A DNA stretch of 64,000 bases from an uncultured Phocaeicola sp. GTDB lineage: Bacteria; Bacteroidota; Bacteroidia; Bacteroidales; Bacteroidaceae. Under the pieces are notes generated by a model, which was not told the DNA's origin, ran no database searches, and saw only the letters and a list, made by a program, of their open reading frames with translations. Location: assembly GCA_947626525.1 (NCBI GenBank), contig CANQSM010000005.1, forward strand, positions 1 to 64,000, in the 5' to 3' direction. Below are positions 8,035 through 15,882 of the stretch, one piece after another (within the stretch, counting starts at the first letter, position 1; each line of letters starts with the position of its first letter). Position numbers and translations under genes: made by a program.

Positions 8035-8472
8035 TTATCGTCTGGCCCGGAAAAAGGCTGTAATCAGCTTGGAAGCCTCATCCGCCAAGACACCCTTTAC
8101 CACTACGGTCTTGGGATGGAGAGCTTGTGGCGCATAACATTGATATCCTCGTTTAGCATCATCCGCCCCATATACCAAACGTCCCAATTGCGCCCACGAA
8201 ATGGCTCCGGCACACATGACACAAGGCTCAACGGTCACATACAAAGTACATTCATCCAAGTACTTGCCTCCTAAAGCATTCGCTGCCGCCGTAATAGCCT
8301 GCATCTCCGCATGAGCCGTCACATCATTCAATGTTTCCGTCAAATTATATGCCCGGGCTATGATGCGATCCTTACACACCACCACCGCGCCAACCGGTAC
8401 CTCCCCCTTGTCACGAGCTTTTTCAGCTTCCAGCAAGGCCTGTTTCATATAAAATCGGTCATCAGCCATCAA
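8035..8472 (-). CDS. tadA: tRNA-specific adenosine deaminase TadA
   Basis: 145 residues of the cytidine/deoxycytidylate deaminase fold. HAEMQ provides a zinc histidine and the catalytic glutamate; PCVMC provides the two zinc cysteines. The length and the segments VPVGAVVV and CAGAISWAQLGRLVYGA fit bacterial TadA. TadA converts A34 to inosine in tRNA-Arg(ACG), allowing CGU/CGC/CGA reading. The ORF begins MMADDRFYM and its start overlaps the upstream 77-residue gene by 4 bp (ATGA type), so the two are one operon from the promoter at 8712-8741. Other deaminases of this family act on guanine, but context and length favour TadA. Confidence 0.9.
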   Translation of the reverse strand: MMADDRFYMKQALLEAEKARDKGEVPVGAVVVCKDRIIARAYNLTETLNDVTAHAEMQAITAAANALGGKYLDECTLYVTVEPCVMCAGAISWAQLGRLVYGADDAKRGYQCYAPQALHPKTVVVKGVLADEASKLITAFFRARR

Positions 8473-8702
8473 CGTCGCATATCATGTTCATTAAATAATG
8501 TAGGATAATCCTCTTCCATGGTCCTGTAAATGAAAGAAAGCACCGTTTCGCGTACCCAACGTCCTTTATTGGTTATTTTGTATTTAGCCAAGTAACGCTC
8601 CACAATTTCCACCTCTTCATCACTCATCAGACAGACCATCCGCTGCCTGCGTCTTGGTTCTGAAGAGGGCACTTTCACCCGTTTTTTTACTTCTTTACTC
8701 AT
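8469..8702 (-). CDS. small conserved protein, ribbon-helix-helix-like
   Basis: 77 residues with a basic N-terminus (KKRVKVPSSEPRRRQR), then RMVCLMSDEEVEIVERYLAKY, which fits a beta-strand followed by a helix as in MetJ/Arc-type ribbon-helix-helix DNA-binding proteins. The turn KITNKGRWVRETVLSFI would be the second helix. No catalytic motif is visible. It is coupled by a 4-bp overlap to tadA and precedes it. A role in DNA or RNA binding is inference; I do not know a named family for it. The ATG at 8702 lies just after a good -7 box, which supports this start. Confidence 0.75.
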   Translation of the reverse strand: MSKEVKKRVKVPSSEPRRRQRMVCLMSDEEVEIVERYLAKYKITNKGRWVRETVLSFIYRTMEEDYPTLFNEHDMRR

Positions 8703-8711
8703 ATTTCATCG

Positions 8712-8741
8712 CAAAATTAATGTTAGTTATTGAAAAACAAA
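8712..8741 (-). promoter_or_regulatory. promoter of the 77-residue gene and tadA
   Basis: On the minus strand TTTG (8741-8738) and TAATTTTG (8719-8712) are 18 bp apart. The ATG at 8702 is about 10 nt past the -7 box, giving a very short leader. Confidence 0.65.
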
Positions 8742-8754
8742 GAATAAAAAGAAG

Positions 8755-8762
8755 TAAATTTG
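8755..8762 (+). promoter_or_regulatory. -7 box of the yraN promoter
   Basis: TAAATTTG matches TAnnTTTG. The -33 element is weak (ATTG at 8729-8732, 22 bp away). Because the box overlaps the first in-frame TTG codon, translation must start downstream, at the ATG at 8787. Confidence 0.55.
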
Positions 8763-8786
8763 CAAAAACGTAAAGCAACAACCGAC

Positions 8787-9152
8787 ATGGCCAAACACAA
8801 CATTCTTGGAAAGGCAGGCGAAGACCATGCCGTTGCCTATCTCAGACAAGAAGGGTACACCATCCGCCATTGCAACTGGCGATGTGGCAAAAAAGAACTG
8901 GACATTGTAGCTCAACAGGGCAACGAACTGATAGTAGTGGAAGTAAAGACCAGAAGCTCTTCCGAATTCGGAAATCCGGAAGAAGCCATAACAGACCGCA
9001 AGATACGAAACATCGTATCTTCCACGGACGCCTATCTAAGAAAGTTTTGTCTGGATTTACCTGTACGATTCGATGTCATAACCCTTATAGGCAGTGAGGA
9101 ACATTTTACAATAGAACACATCCGTGAAGCCTTTTTCCCTCCAGTCTGGTAA
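8787..9152 (+). CDS. YraN family (UPF0102) endonuclease-like protein
   Basis: 121 residues from the ATG MAKHNILGKAGEDHAVAYL. The open frame extends upstream to a TTG at 8760, but that lies inside the -7 box, so the ATG is chosen. GKAGE, the catalytic-type core ELDIVAQ and VVEVKTRSS (D...E-x-K) and the helical tail are typical of UPF0102, a Holliday-junction-resolvase-like fold of the PD-(D/E)XK class. Its cellular role is not settled; a part in DNA processing is usually assumed. Length is normal for the family. It leads a same-strand run yraN - mmcQ - birA - MATE. Confidence 0.88.
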   Translation: MAKHNILGKAGEDHAVAYLRQEGYTIRHCNWRCGKKELDIVAQQGNELIVVEVKTRSSSEFGNPEEAITDRKIRNIVSSTDAYLRKFCLDLPVRFDVITLIGSEEHFTIEHIREAFFPPVW

Positions 9153-9202
9153 AGTTACGCCATCAACCATTTAGAACCTGAATATAAAACATAGGAATAA
9201 AT

Positions 9203-9556
9203 ATGAATATTGAAGCAATCAGAGAATATTGCCTGGAGAAAAAAGCGGCTACCGAATGCTTTCCATTCGATGAAGTCACATTGGTATTTAAAGTTATGGG
9301 AAAGATGTTTGCTTGCATTCCTCTGGACAATCCCATACTGATAGTTGTCAAATGTGACCCTGATTATGCCTTGGAACTGCGCGAACAGCATCCGGGCATC
9401 GAAGGAGCGTTTCATTTTAACAAAAAGTACTGGAATCAGATTTCCCTGCTTGGTGACATAGACGACCGGCTTATCCGGCATTTAATAGACCATTCCTATG
9501 AAGAAGTGATAAAGAAGTTCACCCGTAAAATGCGTACAGAATATGAAAACTTTTGA
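9203..9556 (+). CDS. MmcQ/YjbR family protein
   Basis: 117 residues, full length for the MmcQ/YjbR family (CyaY-like fold). Recognisable segments are IREYCLEKKAATECFPFDE at the start, FKVMGKMFACI in the middle and HFNKKYWNQISL followed by LIRHLIDHSYEEVIKK near the end. The family is thought to bind DNA, but no firm function is known. Its stop overlaps the next gene, birA, by 14 bp, so the two are translationally coupled. Confidence 0.88.
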   Translation: MNIEAIREYCLEKKAATECFPFDEVTLVFKVMGKMFACIPLDNPILIVVKCDPDYALELREQHPGIEGAFHFNKKYWNQISLLGDIDDRLIRHLIDHSYEEVIKKFTRKMRTEYENF

Positions 9557-10307
9557 AAATTATGAATTTATCCACGTAAAGGAAGTAGATTCAACCAACA
9601 ATTACGTAAGAAGTATGGCTAATTCTTTTCCCGAAAAAGAATTTGTAGTGGTTACTGCCGATTTCCAGACATCCGGACGCGGACAACGCGGCAATTCCTG
9701 GGAATCTGAAAAAAAGAAGAATCTATTATTTAGTATATTATGCCACCCGACTTTCCTTGAAGCCAACCGGCAATTCACTCTTTCCCAGGTTATTTCTTTA
9801 AGTATTAAAGAAGAGTTAGAGCATCATGCAAAAAAAATCAGCATTAAATGGCCAAACGATATCTACTGGAGAGAGAAAAAAATCGGCGGCATACTCATAG
9901 AAAACGATCTCGAGGGAAAACATATCGCATCCAGCATCATAGGCGTAGGAATCAACCTGAACCAACTTGAATTTACAAGCGATGCCCCTAATCCGGTTTC
10001 GTTGCTGCAAGCAACCGGACAGTCCAAAGACGCTGACGCCATTTTACGAAAGATACTCGAACGTTTCGAATATTATTATCGCCAACTGGAAGAAAGACAA
10101 ACCAATCAGATAGCAGAATTATATAAAAAGTCATTGCTCAGGAAACGAGGATATTACATGTTCCAGGATAAAGACGGACTGTTCGGAGCCCGCATTCATC
10201 ATATAGAACCGGACGGGCACATTGTGTTATTGGATACAGAAAAGAATCTGAGAAAATATTCCTTTAAAGAGGTACATTACATTTTTGAGCAACCGAAGGC
10301 CAATTGA
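9543..10307 (+). CDS. birA: biotin--[acetyl-CoA-carboxylase] ligase
   Basis: 254 residues. The catalytic domain is complete: EVDSTNNYVRSM, the biotinyl-AMP loop GRGQRGNSWES near residues 43-53, KWPNDIYWREKKIGGIL near 99-115 and the C-terminal SH3-like domain. The N-terminal helix-turn-helix of E. coli BirA is absent, so this is a monofunctional ligase that does not repress biotin genes. It activates biotin with ATP and transfers it to the carrier lysine of biotin carboxylases in the cytoplasm. The ATG at 9543 sits inside the end of the preceding gene. Confidence 0.93.
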   Translation: MKTFENYEFIHVKEVDSTNNYVRSMANSFPEKEFVVVTADFQTSGRGQRGNSWESEKKKNLLFSILCHPTFLEANRQFTLSQVISLSIKEELEHHAKKISIKWPNDIYWREKKIGGILIENDLEGKHIASSIIGVGINLNQLEFTSDAPNPVSLLQATGQSKDADAILRKILERFEYYYRQLEERQTNQIAELYKKSLLRKRGYYMFQDKDGLFGARIHHIEPDGHIVLLDTEKNLRKYSFKEVHYIFEQPKAN

Positions 10308-10364
10308 CATGCCAGACACCGCCAACCTGCAAAAGGGACAAGCCGTATTGAAAGAAAATCTTTG

Positions 10365-11669
10365 ATGAAAAAACAGATAAACAGACAGATATTACAGATT
10401 GCCATCCCATCCATCGTTTCCAACATCACCGTACCCCTATTGGGATTAGTTGATGTCACCATCACCGGCCATCTGGGATCAGCCTCCTACATCGGCTCCA
10501 TAGCCGTAGGAGGCATGTTATTCAATATCATTTACTGGATATTCGGTTTCCTGCGTATGGGAACCAGTGGCATGACCTCACAGGCATATGGCCGGAACGA
10601 CCAGAACGAAATCACCCGGTTGTTAGTCCGTTCCGTAGGAGCAGGACTGCTTATCGCCCTATCCCTGCTTATTCTGCAATATCCCATACAGGCCATCGCT
10701 TTTACCTTTATACAAGCCACACAAGAAGTAGAACGATTTTCACGGTTATATTTCCGTATTTGCATTTGGGGAGCTCCTGCCGTACTCGGATTATATAGTT
10801 TTTCCGGATGGTTTATCGGCATGCAAAACTCCAAGATTCCAATGTTTGTAGCCATTACCCAGAACATTGTCAACATTGTGGTCAGCCTTTTGCTTGTCTT
10901 TGTTCTAAAAATGAAAATAGAAGGAATTGCCATAGGTACGGTCGTAGCGCAATATGCCGGACTGGCAATGGCCTGTTTTCTATGGATACGTTATTACGGT
11001 GCATTACGTAAACACATGGACTGGCATTCCCTTTTAGATAAAGAAGCCATGTCTCGTTTTTTCCGGATAAACCGGGATATTTTTCTCCGAACCCTCTGTC
11101 TGGTGGCTGTCACGATGTTTTTCACCTCTGCCGGCGCTGCACAAGGAGAAATTATTTTAGCCGTCAACACATTACTCATGCAGCTTTTCACGCTCTTCTC
11201 CTATATTATGGATGGTTTCGCCTATGCGGGAGAAGCGTTGGCCGGACGATACATCGGAGCCTGCGATCGGACAAGGCTGTACCAGACTGTATGCCAACTA
11301 TTTGGTTGGGGAGCAGGACTCTCTGTCGTTTTCACCTTATTATATAGCACGGGCGGACACTCCTTTTTACAGTTACTGACCAATGAAGAAACAGTCATCC
11401 ATGAAGCCGGAAACTATTTTTACTGGATACTGGCCATCCCCTTGACAGGCTTTTCGGCCTTTCTGTTCGACGGGATATTCATCGGCGCCACAGCCACGAA
11501 CCTGATGTTGCGTTCCATGTTCATCGCCTCTGCCGGTTTCTTCCTCTTGTATTACGGACTCAAGCCCTCCATGGGGAATCATGCCCTTTGGCTGGCTTTC
11601 ATTGTTTACCTGCTGCTCCGGGGAGCCATGCAGGGATTTTTAGGACGTAAGATTTTGGAAAACGACTAA
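10365..11669 (+). CDS. MATE family efflux transporter
   Basis: 434 residues with about 12 hydrophobic segments. The N-terminus QILQIAIPSIVSNITVPLLG and the segment MRMGTSGMTSQAYGR-like (FLRMGTSGMTSQAYGR) are characteristic of the DinF branch of MATE transporters. The repeat in the second half (FTSAGAAQGEIILAVNTLL) is also present. These proteins export drugs or metabolites with Na+ or H+ across the inner membrane. A TTG three bases upstream is in frame, but ATG at 10365 is preferred. The 54-bp gap after birA holds an 18-codon ORF whose TGA overlaps this ATG. Substrate unknown. Confidence 0.92.
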   Translation: MKKQINRQILQIAIPSIVSNITVPLLGLVDVTITGHLGSASYIGSIAVGGMLFNIIYWIFGFLRMGTSGMTSQAYGRNDQNEITRLLVRSVGAGLLIALSLLILQYPIQAIAFTFIQATQEVERFSRLYFRICIWGAPAVLGLYSFSGWFIGMQNSKIPMFVAITQNIVNIVVSLLLVFVLKMKIEGIAIGTVVAQYAGLAMACFLWIRYYGALRKHMDWHSLLDKEAMSRFFRINRDIFLRTLCLVAVTMFFTSAGAAQGEIILAVNTLLMQLFTLFSYIMDGFAYAGEALAGRYIGACDRTRLYQTVCQLFGWGAGLSVVFTLLYSTGGHSFLQLLTNEETVIHEAGNYFYWILAIPLTGFSAFLFDGIFIGATATNLMLRSMFIASAGFFLLYYGLKPSMGNHALWLAFIVYLLLRGAMQGFLGRKILEND

Positions 11670-11686
11670 AAGAATCATTATCTTTG
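11654..11686 (+). promoter_or_regulatory. promoter of pyrH
   Basis: TTTG at 11654-11657 and TATCTTTG at 11679-11686, 21 bp apart, match the Bacteroidetes consensus. They lie at the very end of the MATE gene, 53 bp before the pyrH ATG. Confidence 0.65.
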
Positions 11687-11739
11687 CAACGAGCCTTTTA
11701 CACAGTGAAAACTATAAGACAACTATATATAGCATTATT

Positions 11740-12450
11740 ATGGCAAAATTTAAACGTATTCTGCTCAAATTGAGTGGAGAAAGCCTGATAGGCGAGAAAA
11801 AATATGGTATCGATGAAAACAGACTGGCACAATATGCCGCACAAATCAAGGAAATCCACGAGATGGGGGTACAAATCGGCATCGTCATTGGAGGAGGAAA
11901 TATTTTCCGTGGACTGAATGGTGCCGGAAAAGGCTTCGACCGCGTGAAAGGAGACCAAATGGGAATGCTGGCAACCGTCATCAACAGTCTGGGACTCAGT
12001 TCCGCACTGGTTGCAGCCGGCGTCAAATCCCGCGTCCTGACAGCTATCCGCATGGAGCCTATCGGAGAATTTTATACCAAATGGAAAGCCATTGAATACA
12101 TGGAAAACGGAGAGATTGTCATCATGTCTGCCGGAACCGGCAATCCGTTTTTCACCACCGACACCGGTTCTTCCCTGAGAGGAATTGAAATTGAGGCAGA
12201 TGTCATGCTAAAGGGGACTCGTGTGGACGGCATTTATACAGCCGACCCGGAAAAAGACCCGACCGCCACCAAATTTGATGAGATCACTTATGATGAAGTG
12301 CTGAAACGCAATCTTCGCGTCATGGACCTTACCGCCACCTGCATGTGCAAAGAGAACAACCTGCCAATCATCGTTTTCGACATGGACACGGCAGGAAACC
12401 TGAAGAAAGTGATGAACGGAGAATCCATCGGCACCTTGGTACACAATTAA
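11740..12450 (+). CDS. pyrH: UMP kinase
   Basis: 236 residues of the amino-acid-kinase fold, normal length for bacterial UMP kinase. The start FKRILLKLSGESLIGEKKYG holds the phosphate-binding KLSGE. GIVIGGGNIFRG, DQMGMLATVINSL, SAGTGNPFFTTDTG and the C-terminal VFDMDTAGNLKKV are all diagnostic. It phosphorylates UMP to UDP with ATP in pyrimidine nucleotide synthesis and is essential in most bacteria. It is transcribed from its own promoter and followed by a possible terminator hairpin at 12459-12496. In many genomes pyrH lies next to frr; here frr is about 24 kb away on the same strand. Confidence 0.96.
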   Translation: MAKFKRILLKLSGESLIGEKKYGIDENRLAQYAAQIKEIHEMGVQIGIVIGGGNIFRGLNGAGKGFDRVKGDQMGMLATVINSLGLSSALVAAGVKSRVLTAIRMEPIGEFYTKWKAIEYMENGEIVIMSAGTGNPFFTTDTGSSLRGIEIEADVMLKGTRVDGIYTADPEKDPTATKFDEITYDEVLKRNLRVMDLTATCMCKENNLPIIVFDMDTAGNLKKVMNGESIGTLVHN

Positions 12451-12458
12451 TCCAAACG

Positions 12459-12496
12459 GACATCACTGAAATCCGAAGCATTCCACATCGGATGTC
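12459..12496. terminator. imperfect stem-loop after pyrH
   Basis: GACATC (12459-12464) and CCGA (near 12473-12476) together pair with TCGGATGTC (12488-12496), with a bulge on the left arm. No strong T-run follows. It may end pyrH transcripts or protect their 3' end. Confidence 0.35.
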
Positions 12497-12586
12497 AGTC
12501 GTCTATGATTCATGAAATCAAACCGAAGGCAAGCATATCGCCCCTTTCCGGAGAGTGGATACTTCGCCGCCTAAAAATTCAATACT

Positions 12587-14689
12587 ATGAAAAAACTGAT
12601 CCTAATGGCCGGAATGGCCACCGTATGGGGAGCATGCGGTTCACAAAAGACAACTGAGGCCAACCCGTTCTTCTCAGAGTACAACACTCCGTTCGAGGTC
12701 CCTCCTTTCGACAAAATCAAACTGGAACACTACAAACCGGCTTTCCTGCAAGGCATGGAGGAAGAAAGCAAAGAAGTGGAAGCCATCGTCAACAATCCGG
12801 AGGCAGCCACCTTCGAAAACACCATCGTGGCATTAGATCAGAAAGGATCGCTCTTGCGTAAAGTCTGTGACGTGTTCTTCAACCAAAACGAAATGGACAC
12901 CAACGATGAAATGCAGGAACTCGGCAGGGAGCTTTCCCCGCTCTTATCGAAGCACTATGATGATATCAGCCTCAACCCGGAATTGTTCAAACGCGTAAAA
13001 ACAGTGTACGACAACATGGAAACCCTTTCTCTCGACAAGGAACAACGGAAATTGGTGGAAGAGACCTACAAGAGTTTCGTACGGAACGGAGCGAACTTAA
13101 ATGCAGGCAGCCAAGCACGGCTCCGCAAGCTGAACAGTGAGATAGCCATGCTACAGCTTATCTTCGAACAGAATACCTTAAAGGAAACGAACGACTTCCA
13201 ACTGGTAGTCGACAGAAAAGAAGATCTGGCGGGATTGCCCGAAACCCTAATCGCCAACGCTGCCGAAACGGCCAAAGAAGCAGGCATGGAAGGGAAATGG
13301 GTCTTCACCTTGCATAACCCGAGTGTCATGCCATTCTTACAATATGCCGAAAACCGCGACCTGCGCGAGAAAATATTCAAAGGCTATATCAACCGGGGCA
13401 ACAACGGCAACGATGCCGACAACAGAGAAATCGTGCTACGGCTGATTAAAGCCAGGTTGGAAAAGGCAAAGATCATGGGATATGACAATTACGCCGAATG
13501 CGCATTGGAGAACCGTATGGCCGGACATGCCGACAAAGTCTACAATCTGCTCGACCAAATCTGGACACCGGCTCTGGCCAAAGCCAAAGAAGAGCTCGCC
13601 GACATCCAAACTGAAATTAAAAAAGAAGGAAAAGACTTTACGGCCGAAGGATGGGACTGGCGCTATTATGCCGAAAAGGCCAAACAGGCCCGTTTCAACT
13701 TGGACGAAAACGAACTGCGCCCGTACCTGCAACTGGAAAACGTACGGAACGGAGTGTTCTACGTGGCCAACAAACTGTACGGCATCAGCTTTACGGTGTT
13801 GCAGGACATTCCCCTTCCACACCCCGATGCCGAGGCTTTTGAATGTAAGGACAAAGACGGCCGGCATTTAGGAGTCCTGTATCTGGACTTTTTCTCACGT
13901 GCCAGCAAACGGGGTGGAGCTTGGTGCAGCAGTTACCGTACGCAAACCTACCGTGACGGCAAGAAAGTGTCCCCCATCGTCACAGTAGTCTGCAACTTCA
14001 GCAAGCCCACAGCCGGACAACCCGCCCTGCTGAACGCTGACGAGACCGAAACCCTGTTCCACGAATTCGGGCATGCGCTCCACGGCTTGTTCCAAGACGT
14101 ACATTACTACGGAACAAGTGACGTTCCACGCGACTTCGTCGAGCTTCCTTCCCAAATAGACGAGCATTGGGCCTTCGAGCCGGAAGTGCTGAAAGTCTAT
14201 GCCAAACACTATCAGACCGGTGAAGTAATGCCCAACGAACTAGTAGACAAAATGGATAAAAGCGGCAAATACGGCCAGGGATTCGCGACGACCGAATATC
14301 TGGCAGCCTCTTATCTGGATATGGACTACCATACCTTGAAAGACATTCCCGAAAAGATGGATGTCATGCAATTCGAAAAGGAAACATTAGGCAAGAGGGG
14401 CTTATTGCCGCAAATCCCGTCGCGCTACCGTACCACCTATTTCCGCCATACCATGGGCGGAGGCTACACGGCAGGCTATTACAGCTATATCTGGGCCGAA
14501 GTGCTGGATGCGGACGCTTACGAAGCCTATAAGGAGACCGGCGACATCTTCAATCAGGAAGTGGCCGGAAAGTTCCGTCAATACATCCTCACTCCCGGAG
14601 GCATCAATGATGCCATGGACATGTATGTCAACTTCCGCGGCAAGGAACCCGGAATAGAGCCTTTGCTGAAAGACAGAGGCCTGAAATAA
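12587..14689 (+). CDS. M3 family metallopeptidase, peptidyl-dipeptidase-like lipoprotein
   Basis: 700 residues, the usual size for Dcp/oligopeptidase A (M3) enzymes. The zinc site FHEFGHALHGLF (HExxH) lies near residues 490-500, with the downstream glutamate in ELPSQIDEHWAF. The tail MGGGYTAGYYSYIWAEVLDADAY is a family hallmark. The N-terminus MKKLILMAGMATVWGACGSQ is a lipoprotein signal with lipobox WGAC, so it is probably anchored in the periplasm or outer membrane. It would trim oligopeptides, removing C-terminal dipeptides if it is a true Dcp. It stands between pyrH and the DUF6361 cassette. Dcp versus OpdA specificity cannot be told here. Confidence 0.9.
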   Translation: MKKLILMAGMATVWGACGSQKTTEANPFFSEYNTPFEVPPFDKIKLEHYKPAFLQGMEEESKEVEAIVNNPEAATFENTIVALDQKGSLLRKVCDVFFNQNEMDTNDEMQELGRELSPLLSKHYDDISLNPELFKRVKTVYDNMETLSLDKEQRKLVEETYKSFVRNGANLNAGSQARLRKLNSEIAMLQLIFEQNTLKETNDFQLVVDRKEDLAGLPETLIANAAETAKEAGMEGKWVFTLHNPSVMPFLQYAENRDLREKIFKGYINRGNNGNDADNREIVLRLIKARLEKAKIMGYDNYAECALENRMAGHADKVYNLLDQIWTPALAKAKEELADIQTEIKKEGKDFTAEGWDWRYYAEKAKQARFNLDENELRPYLQLENVRNGVFYVANKLYGISFTVLQDIPLPHPDAEAFECKDKDGRHLGVLYLDFFSRASKRGGAWCSSYRTQTYRDGKKVSPIVTVVCNFSKPTAGQPALLNADETETLFHEFGHALHGLFQDVHYYGTSDVPRDFVELPSQIDEHWAFEPEVLKVYAKHYQTGEVMPNELVDKMDKSGKYGQGFATTEYLAASYLDMDYHTLKDIPEKMDVMQFEKETLGKRGLLPQIPSRYRTTYFRHTMGGGYTAGYYSYIWAEVLDADAYEAYKETGDIFNQEVAGKFRQYILTPGGINDAMDMYVNFRGKEPGIEPLLKDRGLK

Positions 14690-14715
14690 AAGATTTCACT
14701 TCATTTGGAAATCTT

Positions 14716-15882
14716 ATGAAATTAGGATATATACACAGCAACCGAGAAGAACAAACCCGAGTCATGCAAGTACTGAAAATGACTTCAGAATCTGTAGCTC
14801 TCGATGAACTCGGCATTGGTCGTATCCGTGATGCTTTTGCAGACCGTATGTTTCCCGGAATATCTACCCTGCAAAAGCACATGAAATATTTCTCGATCAT
14901 GCCGCAACTCTATCGCAAGGCTACAGAAAAAAGATATAACCGCTTGTCTGAGGTGAAAGCGGAAATTATCCGGCTGGAACGCATCATGACAAAGAATCTT
15001 TACGAAGGCAGTACAGACAAGCGAGGTATCACCGGAAGTGATATGATTGGCAAAAGTGGAAACAATTATGTAAAATATGATCCGGCATATATCTACAATT
15101 CAGGGTTGCAGACCTTTGGAATTTTACGTAGTCCACAGTTGTATGAACTGATCTATTCCACCTCAAAAGCCTTGCACAATACGCCTAAGGTAACCAAGAC
15201 GGATGACGAAGATGCGGATGACAAGTCTGGCTTGTTCCAATTCTGCTCTTTCCCTAATGTAAATTATGATTTTACTCAGAAATGCGCATTAGCCCTAACT
15301 GTAGAGGACAAAAATTTCATTGTGGATCACATACTGAATGCAGAAGCATGTCGAGATACTTTATTACGCTACATCATAGATAATTCTGACTTTACGATAG
15401 CCGATAGGTTTGAACAGATTCCATTTCGCCAGTTACCGCAGGAGATTGGAGAATTGCAAGATTTGGCCCGACGCTTCGCAGATTTCATATATATGGTACA
15501 CATCCGTTATAACTATATATATTCGCAATACCAGGATGAAGAAATGCGAACTGAATTTCGGGAAAAACTTGAAGAATATCAGAATAGTGGTACAGACATA
15601 GACAAGGTGCTGAATGCCGTAAGCATACGGGAGAATAGTGGAAAATGGTTCTGCAAAGAAGTTGCGGAATGTATTGCAGCCAATGATATTAAAGAAAATG
15701 GCGGTTTGGATCAGTTGATTATCAACCGGGAACGAAGAGTAAAGGGGAATCGCAGAAAAATTGGAAATCCTGCATATATTTACGACAAGAAGAACCGCAT
15801 ACACTACCATAAACTCACTTACCGATGGGAAACGGTAAAGACCTTTGCCGAGGAATTAAGAAAGGAGACAGCCAATGGCTGA
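14716..15882 (+). CDS. DUF6361 family protein (388 aa), first gene of a candidate defence cassette
   Basis: The N-terminus reads MKLGYIHSNREEQTRVMQVL, then VALDELGIGRIRDAFADRMFPGIS and KHMKYFSIMPQLYR. This is the conserved head of DUF6361 proteins (ELGLGxIRDAFADLLFPGxST...RARYFLFVPxxY). The rest is mostly helical with no catalytic motif I can name. The gene begins 26 bp after the peptidase stop and overlaps the next gene by 8 bp. Base composition is more AT-rich than the flanking housekeeping genes, which suggests acquisition. I see no good promoter in the 26-bp gap, so it may depend on read-through or on a promoter within the peptidase gene. The biochemical role of DUF6361 is unknown. Confidence 0.8.
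   Translation: MKLGYIHSNREEQTRVMQVLKMTSESVALDELGIGRIRDAFADRMFPGISTLQKHMKYFSIMPQLYRKATEKRYNRLSEVKAEIIRLERIMTKNLYEGSTDKRGITGSDMIGKSGNNYVKYDPAYIYNSGLQTFGILRSPQLYELIYSTSKALHNTPKVTKTDDEDADDKSGLFQFCSFPNVNYDFTQKCALALTVEDKNFIVDHILNAEACRDTLLRYIIDNSDFTIADRFEQIPFRQLPQEIGELQDLARRFADFIYMVHIRYNYIYSQYQDEEMRTEFREKLEEYQNSGTDIDKVLNAVSIRENSGKWFCKEVAECIAANDIKENGGLDQLIINRERRVKGNRRKIGNPAYIYDKKNRIHYHKLTYRWETVKTFAEELRKETANG

Noticed and set aside
10309-10365. 18-codon ORF between birA and the MATE gene, its TGA overlapping the MATE ATG
   Set aside because: Too short and of unremarkable composition to call a gene; it could couple translation but nothing else supports it.
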